Below are positions 9,709-18,751 of a DNA stretch of 64,000 bases, piece by piece. Positions within the stretch are counted from its first letter, which is position 1, and every line of letters begins with the position of its first letter. A program made the position numbers and the translations under genes. The stretch covers positions 1,736,001-1,800,000 of the forward strand of contig NZ_FXWH01000001.1 in assembly GCF_900177775.1 (NCBI RefSeq), given 5' to 3'. The stretch is from Pseudidiomarina planktonica. Its GTDB lineage: Bacteria; Pseudomonadota; Gammaproteobacteria; Enterobacterales; Alteromonadaceae. Below the pieces are notes generated by a model. That model saw only the letters and a list, made by a program, of their open reading frames with translations. It did no database searches and had not been told where the DNA came from.

Positions 9709-9741
9709 GCAATCAACATTTGCTGTTAAAACAAGGAAACT

Positions 9742-9817
<76 letters not shown>

Positions 9818-9853
9818 ACACATGGCCTGCTTCAGTGCTTAACAGCGGGGCGA

Positions 9854-9883
9854 ATTCTATGGTGGTAGCCGCACATGTGTCAA
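9854..9883 (-). promoter_or_regulatory. Sigma-70 promoter of the tRNA-Ala-Glu3 operon
   Basis: On the minus strand there is a perfect -35 TTGACA (9878-9883), an 18-base spacer and a -10 TAGAAT (9854-9859). A GC-rich discriminator (TCGCCCC) follows, the signature of stringently controlled stable-RNA promoters. An A-run just upstream of the -35 could act as an UP element. Confidence 0.8.
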
Positions 9884-9974
9884 CCTTTTTTTGGCTTGTA
9901 CAATGCGTTTGCTGAAATTTAAAGCAGTCTGTCGGGAAAAGCAGCTATTTCCTAACAATTCCCGACCAAACCAG

Positions 9975-10610
9975 CTATTCGCCATTCATATGATAAATAC
10001 GTTCCACGCCCTCTTTATCGGATGCAGAAACCTTCATATCACGCACTAAACCATCTTCAATGCTGTACACCCAGCCATGAATCGTAAGTTCCTGACCACG
10101 CTCCCAGGCATTCTGAACTATGGTGGTTTTCACCAGATTCTTTACTTGCTCAATAACATTCAGTTCGCACAACCGGTTGTGGCGTTCGCGGCTGTCGGTT
10201 ATCGTTTCTAGTTCTTTCTTGTGCTCACGATAAATATCTTTAATTGGGAATAACCAGTGGTCTACTAAACCATGTGAACAGGACTCAGTTGCCGCTTCAA
10301 CGCCACCACAACCGTAGTGGCCAACAACCAAGATATGTTTCACCTTTAAGCTTTCAACTGCAAACTGTAATACCGATAAGCAGTTGAAGTCGGTTTGAAT
10401 AACCTGATTAGCCACGTTGCGGTGAACAAAAAGTTCACCCGGCGCCATACCTACTACCTGATTCGCTGGAACCCGGCTGTCCGAGCAACCAATCCACAGG
10501 TATTCAGGTTTTTGTTGCGCTACTAAATCTTTAAAAAAGTTTGGATCTTCTTCCAACTGGCGTTTTGCCCAATTTCGATTATTTTCCAACATACTGTCAA
10601 TTGTCGGCAT
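9975..10610 (-). CDS. can: Beta-class carbonic anhydrase
   Basis: This enzyme interconverts CO2 and bicarbonate in the cytoplasm, supplying bicarbonate for carboxylations. The zinc ligands of the E. coli Can type are all in place: C42 and D44 in IGCSDSR, then H98 and C101 in GHYGCGG. At 211 residues it is of normal length. It lies 15 bases downstream of gltX on the same strand, so it is probably cotranscribed with it. Confidence 0.95.
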   Translation of the reverse strand: MPTIDSMLENNRNWAKRQLEEDPNFFKDLVAQQKPEYLWIGCSDSRVPANQVVGMAPGELFVHRNVANQVIQTDFNCLSVLQFAVESLKVKHILVVGHYGCGGVEAATESCSHGLVDHWLFPIKDIYREHKKELETITDSRERHNRLCELNVIEQVKNLVKTTIVQNAWERGQELTIHGWVYSIEDGLVRDMKVSASDKEGVERIYHMNGE

Positions 10611-10625
10611 CTCAATACTCCGTAT

Positions 10626-12035
10626 TTATTGGTTCGCTTCGCGCGCCATAATAAACGCAAGTGCTAGATCAATACGTCGGACCACTTCGTCCTGTGAAAT
10701 CAGTGCCAGGGTAGCATCCAGTGACGGTGAATTACCGCCACCAGTAGCCGCCACGCGCAATGGCATACCCACTTTGCCCATACCAACGTCAAGCGCCGCC
10801 GCCGTTTCCTGCAGCGCGTTCTGAATGGCTTCCGGCGTCCACTGGCTTAACGCACCTAAACGTTCCTGAGCGGCTTGCAATGGCTCCTTAGCAACTGGAC
10901 GTAAGTGCTTTTTCGCCGCCGCTTCATCAAACTCGGTAAAGCTTTCATAAAAATACCGGCTGGTAGCAGCCATTTCTTTTAGAGTTTTAACCCGATCAGC
11001 CTGCAACCCTATCAACTGCTCCAGATGTGGGCCCTTGCTTACATCAATGCCCTGATCGTGCATGTGCCAGGCTAGGTACTCTGCCACTTCGGTAGCAGGT
11101 AAGGTTTTCATGTAATGTTGATTCAGCCAGTTCAGCTTTTCGGTGTTAAAGGCTGAGGCCGCTTTGTTCACTTCATCAAGCGAAAACAACTTAATCATTT
11201 CTTCGGTGCTAAAAATTTCCTGATCGCCATGCGACCAACCCAGGCGTACTAAATAATTCAAAACCGCCTTCGGCAAGTAACCGTCGTCACGATACTGCAT
11301 AACACCTACAGCACCATGGCGCTTCGACAGCTTCTTGCCGTCGTCGCCCAGAATCATGGACACGTGTGCGTATTCCGGCACTGGTGCGCCCAGGGCTTTT
11401 AAAATATTAATCTGCCGCGGGGTGTTGTTCACATGATCTTCGCCACGCACCACATGTGTGATGTGCATATCCCAGTCATCCACCACCACACAGAAGTTGT
11501 AAGTTGGGGTGCCGTCACTGCGGGCAATAATCAAATCGTCCAACTCGGTGTTGGCAAATTCGATTGGCCCACGAATATGATCGTGAAACACTACGCTGCC
11601 CGTTTGCGGGTTGCGGAAACGAATCACATAGCGGTCACCACTGGCATTCGGGTTGTCACGGCAATGACCGTCGTAGCGAGGTTTTTCACCACGCGCCATT
11701 TGCTCTTCACGCATGGTTTCCAAACGCTCAGCACTGCAGTAGCACTTGTAAGCTTTGTCTTCTTTCAGCAGTAAATCGATAAGTTCCTGATACCGCTCAA
11801 AGCGCTGGCTTTGGTAGTAAGGACCCTCGTCCCAATCCAGTCCTAACCAATGCATTCCTTCCATAATGGCATCAATGGCTGGCTGGGTTGAGCGCTCACG
11901 GTCGGTATCTTCAATACGCAACACAAATTTGCCGCCCTGAGCCTTAGCTACTAACCAGGAATATAAGGCGGTGCGCGCACCACCAACATGTAAAAAGCCA
12001 GTTGGGCTTGGGGCAAAACGAGTAACTACAGTCAT
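10626..12035 (-). CDS. gltX: Glutamyl-tRNA synthetase
   Basis: This class I synthetase charges tRNA-Glu. The HIGH-type motif is [12 protein letters not shown] (residues 8-19), the KMSKS-type motif is KKLSKRHGA (near 235-243), and the anticodon-binding C-terminal half is complete; total length is 469. In the zinc-binding region, CYC and a later Cys are present, but the position after CR, which is His in E. coli as I recall it, is Asp here (HCRDN), with a His just before the Cys. Three tRNA-Glu genes lie downstream beyond can. No clear promoter was recognised in the 214 bases upstream. Confidence 0.96.
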   Translation of the reverse strand: MTVVTRFAPSPTGFLHVGGARTALYSWLVAKAQGGKFVLRIEDTDRERSTQPAIDAIMEGMHWLGLDWDEGPYYQSQRFERYQELIDLLLKEDKAYKCYCSAERLETMREEQMARGEKPRYDGHCRDNPNASGDRYVIRFRNPQTGSVVFHDHIRGPIEFANTELDDLIIARSDGTPTYNFCVVVDDWDMHITHVVRGEDHVNNTPRQINILKALGAPVPEYAHVSMILGDDGKKLSKRHGAVGVMQYRDDGYLPKAVLNYLVRLGWSHGDQEIFSTEEMIKLFSLDEVNKAASAFNTEKLNWLNQHYMKTLPATEVAEYLAWHMHDQGIDVSKGPHLEQLIGLQADRVKTLKEMAATSRYFYESFTEFDEAAAKKHLRPVAKEPLQAAQERLGALSQWTPEAIQNALQETAAALDVGMGKVGMPLRVAATGGGNSPSLDATLALISQDEVVRRIDLALAFIMAREANQ

Positions 12036-12249
12036 AATCAGTCCGATCTCCGCTCGAGCAATACACTGAGATTCAAAATCTCTGTAAACATAGCGGCAGT
12101 TTATCAGGTAGGTGCGCCGGGCGCATTATTCAGATAGGGTTTATCTGTGGCGGTGAGAATGAATTTCTTGCAAATAAGGTGGATTATTGGTGCTTTAGTG
12201 ATGCTTTGGCGAAAAAGCCAGCAATTGAACTCTCATTTCACTTTTTTTA

Positions 12250-12277
12250 TTGACAGTGGTTAGCTACGCCCTATAAT
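12250..12277 (+). promoter_or_regulatory. Sigma-70 promoter of the tRNA-Val pair
   Basis: TTGACA (12250-12255), a 16-base spacer and a perfect TATAAT (12272-12277) are followed by a GC-rich discriminator (ACCGCCCCGC), typical of stringently controlled tRNA promoters. The first tRNA starts 28 bases downstream. The rest of the 12036-12304 gap upstream of gltX shows no gene that I can support. Confidence 0.85.
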
Positions 12278-12304
12278 ACCGCCCCGCAACGACAGAGAAA
12301 TAAC

Positions 12305-12380
12305 GGATGGTTAGCTCAGTTGGGAGAGCACCGCCCTTACAAGGCGGGGGTCACTGGTTCAAGCCCAGTACCATCCACCA
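12305..12380 (+). tRNA. tRNA-Val (anticodon TAC), copy 1
   Basis: This 76-base cloverleaf has encoded CCA, acceptor GGATGGT/ACCATCC, and anticodon TAC in CTTACAA. It is divergent from gltX, the same neighbourhood as the E. coli valU group. It is identical to the next copy. Confidence 0.97.
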
Positions 12381-12416
12381 CGTTGCCCTGCACTACCTGA
12401 TTTATACCGAATACCT

Positions 12417-12492
12417 GGATGGTTAGCTCAGTTGGGAGAGCACCGCCCTTACAAGGCGGGGGTCACTGGTTCAAGCCCAGTACCATCCACCA
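12417..12492 (+). tRNA. tRNA-Val (anticodon TAC), copy 2
   Basis: This 76-base tRNA is identical to copy 1, 36 bases downstream, and shares its promoter. It converges with the DUF2919 gene. Confidence 0.97.
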
Positions 12493-12522
12493 CTTCCCCT
12501 AAGTTTTATCGCAAAATTTCAA

Positions 12523-12999
12523 TTACGAACTGCAATAACTAACCATTAATTGCTGGTACCTTCGCCAATGGCGAGAATTGTATAAATACCAACCCGCCCA
12601 GCACCAAATCATCACCATAATAGCTTTTGCAGACGCGAATTCAGGCCAGCGTGAGCTAATTAAACCCAGCAACACGATGCCGTCCAGTATCCATCCCAAC
12701 CACAGCATGACCGGCACTTTGCGCCAACCACTAAGTACCCAGGGTTGGCAGTCGGGCTTCATAAAAAACGTTAAGATCAGAACCGCCAGTGCCGGTACGC
12801 CAGCCAGCAAGGTTAAAAAAAACTGCTCGGTGTTGTTGTAAAAGAAACCCAATAACTTACTGCGATCGTCACTGAAGGTTAACGATACTGTCCAGGCTGC
12901 ATAACCACGTAACAAGAACAGTAGCACCAACATAATGCCGATAGGATGCCGCGGTTTCCCATCGCCATCCAGATAACGTTCATCACCCGGTTGCAACAT
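12523..12999 (-). CDS. DUF2919 inner membrane protein (YfeZ-like)
   Basis: This is a 158-residue membrane protein with about four hydrophobic helices (near 21-40, 60-80, 95-113 and 125-142). The N terminus (RYLDGDGKPRHPIGIMLVLLFLLRGY) matches the DUF2919 pattern: a short polar lead with a PxG turn into the first helix. The function is unknown. It starts 5 bases after the uvrB stop on the same strand, so it is likely the last gene of a MATE-uvrB-DUF2919 transcript. E. coli YfeZ is a related protein without a defined role. Confidence 0.72.
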   Translation of the reverse strand: MLQPGDERYLDGDGKPRHPIGIMLVLLFLLRGYAAWTVSLTFSDDRSKLLGFFYNNTEQFFLTLLAGVPALAVLILTFFMKPDCQPWVLSGWRKVPVMLWLGWILDGIVLLGLISSRWPEFASAKAIMVMIWCWAGWYLYNSRHWRRYQQLMVSYCSS

Positions 13000-13004
13000 G
13001 TCGC

Positions 13005-15035
13005 TTAACCGCTCCGCTTCACTTGCTCACGCAATTGTGCAACCCGATCGCGTAGTCTACCTGCTTCCTCGAACTCTAAGTTCTGTGCGGCCTTGTACAT
13101 GGCTTTTTCGGTTTGCTGTAACTCTTTTAACAGCTCTTTTGGATCCAGCACCGGCTCGGCCAGATAACCGCCCTGCCCGCTGGCAATTTGACTAATGGCT
13201 GAGTCTTTCGCGCCTTTCTTAGAGCGACTGCCACCCATGTCCATTACGTCGGTAATACGCTTCTGCAAACCTTTCGGGGTAATACCATGCTTTTCATTGT
13301 AAGCAATTTGCTTGTCGCGACGACGGTCGGTTTCGTCCATAGCGCGCTGCATAGAACCAGTAATTCTGTCGGCGTATAAAATGGCGCGGCCGTTCAGGTT
13401 ACGCGCAGCCCGGCCCATGGTCTGAATAAGTGCCCGATCGGAGCGCAGGAAGCCCTCTTTATCGGCATCCAAAATGGCCACCAGTGACACTTCCGGCATG
13501 TCCAGGCCTTCCCGCAGCAGGTTAATACCTACCAGTACGTCGAAGTTACCCAGCCGCAAGTCGCGAATAATTTCCATGCGCTCGACGGTGTCTATGTCAG
13601 AGTGCAGGTAACGCACGCGAATACCATGCTCGTCCAGATAGTCGCTTAAATCCTCTGCCATTTTTTTCGTTAAGGTAGTTGCCAGCACCCGCTCGTTGCG
13701 CTCAACCCGCATACGAACTTCCGACATTAGATCATCAACCTGAGTCGCTACCGGACGCACTTCAATAGTAGGGTCTAACAAACCAGTTGGACGCACCACT
13801 TGCTCAATCACATCACCACCACATTTCTCCAGCTCGAACTTACCTGGAGTTGCTGACACGTAAAGGGTTTGCGGCGCTATGGCTTCAAATTCATCAAACT
13901 TCAACGGCCGGTTATCCAGCGCAGACGGCAACCGGAAACCGTAGTTCACCAGGTTTTCTTTACGAGATCTGTCGCCTTTATACATAGCGCCAATTTGCGA
14001 AACCGTCACGTGCGACTCGTCAATGATCAGTAAAGCATCGTCGGGCAAGTAATCCATTAAAGTTGGCGGTGGTTCGCCGGGCGCACGGCCCGACAAATAA
14101 CGGGAGTAGTTTTCAATGCCCGAGCAGTAGCCCAGCTCCAGCATCATTTCGATATCAAATTGGGTGCGCTGTGAAATGCGCTGCTCTTCAATCAGTTTGT
14201 TGGTATCCAACAGGTGTTGCTTACGTTCTTTCAGCTCTACTTTGATCTTTTCAACGGCATCCAGAAGTTTGTCGCGGGGCGTTACATAGTGCGTTTTGGG
14301 ATACACAGTGGCGCGCGCCACGTCCGCATCTGTTACTTGCCCGGTTAAGGGTTCGAAGAAGCTAATGCGGTCAATTTCGTTGTCGAACATTTCAACCCGA
14401 ATGGCCATTTTCTCTGATTCAGCCGGGAATATGTCAATCACTTCGCCGCGCACCCGGTAGGTACCGCGCTCGAACGCAGCATCATTGCGTTTGTACTGCA
14501 ATTGCGCCAGCCGGCGCAGTACATCACGCTGATCCAGAATATCGCCGCGGCGCAGGTGCAGCATCATACTCATGTATGAATCGGGGTCACCCAAACCATA
14601 AATACAAGAAACCGAGGCAATCAGCACTACGTCGCGTCGCTCCAACAGCGCTTTGGTTGCCGACAACCGCATCTGCTCAATGTGTTCATTAATAGACGCG
14701 TCTTTTTCAATAAAAGTGTCAGTGGTAGGCACATAGGCTTCTGGCTGATAGTAGTCGTAGTAAGAAACGAAATACTCCACCGCATTTTTCGGAAAGAACT
14801 CTTTCATTTCGCCATACAACTGCGCTGCCAGCGTTTTATTGTGCGCCAGTATCAACGTAGGCCGTTGCACCTTTTCAATCACATTGGCCATGGTAAAAGT
14901 TTTACCCGAGCCAGTAACACCAAGCAGGGTTTGATGGGCAAGCCCGGACTCAAGATTGTCCACAATGGCGCTAATAGCCTGTGGTTGATCCCCGGCTGGA
15001 GAAAAATCGGATGCTAACTCAAAACGACGTGTCAT
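13005..15035 (-). CDS. uvrB: UvrABC system protein B
   Basis: UvrB is the damage-verifying helicase-like subunit of nucleotide excision repair; it receives damaged DNA from UvrA and recruits UvrC. Walker A is [10 protein letters not shown] (near 39-48), the aromatic beta-hairpin is [12 protein letters not shown], helicase motifs follow, and the C-terminal UVR motif (about 635-670) is present. The start was set at the ATG at 15035 ([11 protein letters not shown]), giving 676 residues as in the family, with AGGAG upstream. The longer open frame reaches into the MATE gene. The start overlaps the MATE stop (ATGA). I found no LexA box upstream of this operon. Confidence 0.96.
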   Translation of the reverse strand: MTRRFELASDFSPAGDQPQAISAIVDNLESGLAHQTLLGVTGSGKTFTMANVIEKVQRPTLILAHNKTLAAQLYGEMKEFFPKNAVEYFVSYYDYYQPEAYVPTTDTFIEKDASINEHIEQMRLSATKALLERRDVVLIASVSCIYGLGDPDSYMSMMLHLRRGDILDQRDVLRRLAQLQYKRNDAAFERGTYRVRGEVIDIFPAESEKMAIRVEMFDNEIDRISFFEPLTGQVTDADVARATVYPKTHYVTPRDKLLDAVEKIKVELKERKQHLLDTNKLIEEQRISQRTQFDIEMMLELGYCSGIENYSRYLSGRAPGEPPPTLMDYLPDDALLIIDESHVTVSQIGAMYKGDRSRKENLVNYGFRLPSALDNRPLKFDEFEAIAPQTLYVSATPGKFELEKCGGDVIEQVVRPTGLLDPTIEVRPVATQVDDLMSEVRMRVERNERVLATTLTKKMAEDLSDYLDEHGIRVRYLHSDIDTVERMEIIRDLRLGNFDVLVGINLLREGLDMPEVSLVAILDADKEGFLRSDRALIQTMGRAARNLNGRAILYADRITGSMQRAMDETDRRRDKQIAYNEKHGITPKGLQKRITDVMDMGGSRSKKGAKDSAISQIASGQGGYLAEPVLDPKELLKELQQTEKAMYKAAQNLEFEEAGRLRDRVAQLREQVKRSG

Positions 15036-16384
15036 GCGGAACGCTTCTCCTCTGCCAAGGTGTGCTGAAACCATAGATAAGCGATAGTAGCCGTGATTAC
15101 ATTGGCAACCACGCCGCCTATAAACAGCCCGGGAATATCGGCAATAATTGACCCCAGGTACGATATCGGAACAAAAAATACGAATAATCGAATAATACTT
15201 AACCACAGCGCCTGCATAGGTTTATGTAGCGCATTAAAACTGGAGTTGGTAAGAATAATCCAACCCTGTAATCCGTAAGCCAGTGGCATAATGTAAATAA
15301 ACAGCACTACAATGTCGGCAACTTCCTGCTCCTGCGCGAACACATTGGCTATTGGGCGCGCAAATACGACCAGCAGCACGTATATTCCAGCCTGAATCCA
15401 CAGCACACTTTTCAGTGCAACTTTATAAGCATCAGCCACCCGCGTCATACGATCGGCACCCATGTTCTGACTAATCAACGGTGGTAGCGACATCGACAAC
15501 GATAAAATAATAATACTCGCCAGCGACTCCAGCCGGGTTCCTACTCCAAATGCCGCCACCGCAGGCGCACCGTAGCCAGCAATAATAGCTGTCATTACCG
15601 CCATAGCCAGAGGCGTGAGCATATTTGCGCTAGCCGCCGGCAAACCAATGCGCAATACCTGCGCCATTGAGCGCATGATATGCGCATTCGCTGGAGCCAC
15701 CAGGCTTAGCAACTGCTTCCGATTCAAGTAAGCCAACACCAAAATCACGCCGATGCTCCAGGCCAACACGCTAGCAATAGCGGCGCCTTCAATGCCGTAA
15801 CCCGGCACTGGCCCCCAACCAAATATAAATAACGGATCAAACAAGGCGTTCAGCAAACCACCCGAAGCCATAATAAAGGCTGGCGAACGGGTATCACCTG
15901 AGGCTCGTAAAATAGAATTCCCAATCATCGGAATAACTAACAGCACCGCACCGGCGTACCACCAGGTCATGTAGCTACGAATATAAGGCATGAGTTCTTG
16001 CTGGGCTTTTAACAGCGAAAAAATAGGATCTATGAACAAATATCCAATAAATGCCAAAGCGCCTACCAGGCACGCCGACAACAACAGTGCACAACTGCCA
16101 TCAAAACGAGCTTCGTTGGTATGGTTGGCGCCCAATTTTCGGGCGATGACAGCGGATGTACCGATCCCCAAACCAATGGTTAAACTAATAACAGTGAAGG
16201 TAACCGGAAAGGTAAAACTGATAGCAGCAAGCTGCTCAGTACCAAGCAAGCCCACAAAAAAAGTATCGACAACATTAAAGCTAATTAGCGTTGCAATGCC
16301 CAGCACCATTGGCCATGTCATACGCCACAAAACTTTACCTATAGGGTCATTGAGCATCGCTTGGGAAGCAACTGCAGTAGACAT
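15032..16384 (-). CDS. MATE family efflux transporter
   Basis: This is a 450-residue inner membrane protein with about 12 hydrophobic segments in two homologous halves. The early region [24 protein letters not shown] fits the MatE domain, with the usual Pro and Asp of helix 1. It probably exports cationic drugs or metabolites in exchange for H+ or Na+; the substrate cannot be told from the sequence. It is translationally coupled to uvrB by a 4-base overlap, an unusual partnership for a DNA repair gene. Confidence 0.9.
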   Translation of the reverse strand: MSTAVASQAMLNDPIGKVLWRMTWPMVLGIATLISFNVVDTFFVGLLGTEQLAAISFTFPVTFTVISLTIGLGIGTSAVIARKLGANHTNEARFDGSCALLLSACLVGALAFIGYLFIDPIFSLLKAQQELMPYIRSYMTWWYAGAVLLVIPMIGNSILRASGDTRSPAFIMASGGLLNALFDPLFIFGWGPVPGYGIEGAAIASVLAWSIGVILVLAYLNRKQLLSLVAPANAHIMRSMAQVLRIGLPAASANMLTPLAMAVMTAIIAGYGAPAVAAFGVGTRLESLASIIILSLSMSLPPLISQNMGADRMTRVADAYKVALKSVLWIQAGIYVLLVVFARPIANVFAQEQEVADIVVLFIYIMPLAYGLQGWIILTNSSFNALHKPMQALWLSIIRLFVFFVPISYLGSIIADIPGLFIGGVVANVITATIAYLWFQHTLAEEKRSA

Positions 16385-16514
16385 CGGTACCTCGTTGGAG
16401 TTGAAAGCATGACACGCAAAGCCAAGTGCTGGCGAACACGTTTGACAAGCAGCACAGTCTACCTAAATTAGCTTAATAAGACCACGCCGATAAGCAGAAC
16501 CACAGTCGCGCTGA

Positions 16515-16543
16515 TGGACATTTTACCCACAAATTCTTATAGT
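16515..16543 (+). promoter_or_regulatory. Sigma-70 promoter of aspC
   Basis: TGGACA (16515-16520), a 17-base spacer and TATAGT (16538-16543), each one mismatch from consensus, end 34 bases before the GTG start of the aminotransferase. Confidence 0.6.
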
Positions 16544-16577
16544 ATGTGCTCTTCTAAATCGATCACAGGATGCGCTC

Positions 16578-17765
16578 GTGGATTACCAACTCTCTCACCG
16601 TGTTAATGCTATTCAGCCTTCGCCCACTCTGGCAGTTTCTCAAAAGGCAGCTGAACTAAAAGCAGCCGGCAAAGACGTTATCGGGCTGGGCGTGGGTGAG
16701 CCTGATTTTGATACCCCGGAGTTCATCAAAACCGCGGCCAAAAAAGCTATTGACGATGGCCACACCAAATACACTGCGGTAGATGGTATTAAAGAACTTA
16801 AAGAAGCTGTGGTTGCCAAGTTTAAACGTGACAACCAATTGACGTACAGTAACGACGAGATTCTGATTTCCGCCGGTGGTAAACACAGTATTTATAATTT
16901 GCTAACCGCCTGGCTAGACAGTGACGACGAAGTAGTTATTCCCGCACCTTACTGGGTATCTTATCCAGATATGGTGAAACTGGTGGGTGCTAAGCCAGTT
17001 ATTGTTGGGGCTGGTATTGAACAGCGTTACAAAATCACTCCGCAACAACTGGACGATGCCATTACCCCAGCCACTAAACTGATGTTCATTAACAGTCCAT
17101 CAAACCCAGCCGGCACCGCATACACTGCCGACGAACTGAAAGGTCTGGCTGAGGTGCTGCGTAAGCACCCGCGCGTGCTGGTAGCTACCGATGATATGTA
17201 CGAACACATACTGTGGAACAAAAATGACTTTGCCAATCTGGCAATGGTGGCGCCTGATCTTCGTGATCGCATTGTGATATTAAGCGGTGTTTCGAAAGCT
17301 TACGCCATGACCGGCTGGCGTATTGGTTATGCCGCTGGCCCGAAGAAAATTATTGCGGCCATGAAAAAAGTACAGTCACAGAGCACGTCGAATCCAACCA
17401 GTATTAGTCAGTATGCCGCATTGGCAGCACTGAACGGTGATCAATCCTGCATTGATACCATGGTGTCGGCATTTAAACAGCGCCACGATTACCTGGTAGA
17501 AGCACTGAACACCATTGATGGTATTCGTTGTGTGGCTGGTGATGGCACTTTTTATACCTTTGCCAACATTAGTGACCTCATGCGCAAAGCTAAGGTGGAA
17601 ACTGACGTTGAGTTGTGTGAAAAATTGCTGAATGACGTAGGCGTTGCCTTGGTTCCGGGCTCAGCCTTTGGTACAGATGAGCACTGCCGACTGTCGTTTG
17701 CCACTGATTTAGATACATTAAAAGAAGCTGTTGCACGTATTCGCAAGTTTGCCGACAAGCTTTAA
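16578..17765 (+). CDS. aspC: Class I PLP-dependent aminotransferase (aspartate aminotransferase type)
   Basis: This enzyme transfers the amino group between aspartate (or related amino acids) and 2-oxoglutarate. The PLP-binding residues are in place: N176 in SPSNPAG, D205 in ATDDMYE, the Schiff-base lysine K240 in SGVSKAYAMTGWR, and a C-terminal Arg in CRLSFA for the substrate carboxylate. At 395 residues it fits the AspB-like subgroup rather than the E. coli AspC subgroup, so the substrate range may differ. It starts with GTG, with AGGA upstream, and ends at a clear terminator; probably monocistronic. Confidence 0.88.
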   Translation: MDYQLSHRVNAIQPSPTLAVSQKAAELKAAGKDVIGLGVGEPDFDTPEFIKTAAKKAIDDGHTKYTAVDGIKELKEAVVAKFKRDNQLTYSNDEILISAGGKHSIYNLLTAWLDSDDEVVIPAPYWVSYPDMVKLVGAKPVIVGAGIEQRYKITPQQLDDAITPATKLMFINSPSNPAGTAYTADELKGLAEVLRKHPRVLVATDDMYEHILWNKNDFANLAMVAPDLRDRIVILSGVSKAYAMTGWRIGYAAGPKKIIAAMKKVQSQSTSNPTSISQYAALAALNGDQSCIDTMVSAFKQRHDYLVEALNTIDGIRCVAGDGTFYTFANISDLMRKAKVETDVELCEKLLNDVGVALVPGSAFGTDEHCRLSFATDLDTLKEAVARIRKFADKL

Positions 17766-17789
17766 CGACAGCTAAACCATCAAAAACGG

Positions 17790-17829
17790 GCGTCTATTGC
17801 TGTTTTAAGCGGCAATGGACGTTTTTTTT
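17790..17829 (+). terminator. Rho-independent terminator of aspC
   Basis: An approximately 12-bp stem with G-U pairs (CGTCTATTGCTG with CGGCAATGGACG, 17791-17802 and 17810-17821) is followed by eight T. It begins 25 bases after the aspC stop. Confidence 0.85.
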
Positions 17830-18518
17830 GTAAAAATTTCGAACTAAGCGCGTTATATATCCAAATTCAAGGCGTTATTTGTGTGACAAACTTGTTACTT
17901 TCGTAACTAACTGATTGTTCCAGCCTAGTTTCGGGTTGGCTCCAAAAGGCAAGTAAAGAAAGCGAAATGTTATCGAAAAATTTCACTATCGAGCTCATTA
18001 TTGGTCTAAAAATTGCTCTAATTCATTAAGAAATGCACAGATTTGTGAATGCAAGGAAAATACTTTTTTTCTTGAGAAAAGAAAATCATGTCATTCACCG
18101 CAAAAATTACAAGCCATTGTTTTTAATGCATTTATTTTTATAGAACCATTTTTTGACCAGCTGCGACACGGCTCTGAACCGCTTGATTTTATTGGTCACT
18201 CACAGTTTTTCCCACAGGGTTATCCACAGATTCCGTGGATAAGATCTGTAAAGCTATGAAACACGGGACTTCTGCGCCGCTGTGGATAACAGTGAAATGC
18301 CGTTAACATATCATTTGATATAGCTGCAGTTATGACACTTGCTTGACATTGTTCACAGACACTGTCCGCCCCCTTTCCAGTTACCAAGACGCTTTTTTCA
18401 GATATTCTCAGCGGCTCAGAATTCACCAGGACGACACCTCGCCAAGTCCTTTTATTACAGGCTTTATGGCGAATATCGCAGCCACTGTCGATAAAAGCAG
18501 CAAACAACATTTTTAGTA
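17830..18518. other. Gene-poor AT-rich stretch with a DnaA-box cluster
   Basis: About 690 bases lie here without a gene I can support. The left part (17830-18180) is AT-rich, with A- and T-runs and a small GTTAC/GTAAC hairpin at 17894-17907. The right part holds three DnaA-box matches within 70 bases: TTATCCACA at 18220-18228 (perfect), CGTGGATAA at 18234-18242 (one mismatch, reverse), and TGTGGATAA at 18281-18289 (perfect, reverse). A single GATC overlaps the middle group. A minus-strand open frame of 96 codons (18220-18510) has no recognisable similarity. Confidence 0.6.
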
Positions 18519-18547
18519 TTGACAGTTTCCGGCCGTACCTTTAACAT
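18519..18547 (+). promoter_or_regulatory. Sigma-70 promoter of the tRNA-Asn pair
   Basis: TTGACA (18519-18524), a 17-base spacer and TAACAT (18542-18547) end 22 bases before the first tRNA-Asn. The discriminator (TCGCCACCG) is GC-rich. Confidence 0.75.
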
Positions 18548-18569
18548 TCGCCACCGTTATCGCAAGTGT

Positions 18570-18646
18570 TCCCCAGTAGCTCAGTTGGTTAGAGCGGTGG
18601 ACTGTTAATCCATGTGTCGTTGGTTCGAATCCAACCTGGGGAGCCA
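18570..18646 (+). tRNA. tRNA-Asn (anticodon GTT), copy 1
   Basis: This 77-base cloverleaf has encoded CCA, acceptor TCCCCAG/CTGGGGA, and anticodon GTT in CTGTTAA. It is identical to the second copy 28 bases downstream. Confidence 0.97.
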
Positions 18647-18674
18647 ACGCTTGTGACAACCCTCTTAATTCAAT

Positions 18675-18751
18675 TCCCCAGTAGCTCAGTTGGTTAGAGC
18701 GGTGGACTGTTAATCCATGTGTCGTTGGTTCGAATCCAACCTGGGGAGCCA
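18675..18751 (+). tRNA. tRNA-Asn (anticodon GTT), copy 2
   Basis: This 77-base copy is identical to copy 1. Its 3' 58 bases are overlapped on the opposite strand by the 3' end of the glycosyltransferase reading frame. Confidence 0.97.

Noticed and set aside
13005-16577. LexA box for uvrB
   Set aside because: I looked for the CTGT-N8-ACAG pattern upstream of the MATE-uvrB operon and found none.
18343-18371. TTGACA at 18343 as a promoter for the tRNA-Asn genes
   Set aside because: No acceptable -10 follows at the right distance; the TTGACA at 18519 has one.
18220-18510. Minus-strand frame of 96 codons in the DnaA-box region
   Set aside because: It begins inside a DnaA box, has no family resemblance and no convincing ribosome site; the DNA is better explained as non-coding.
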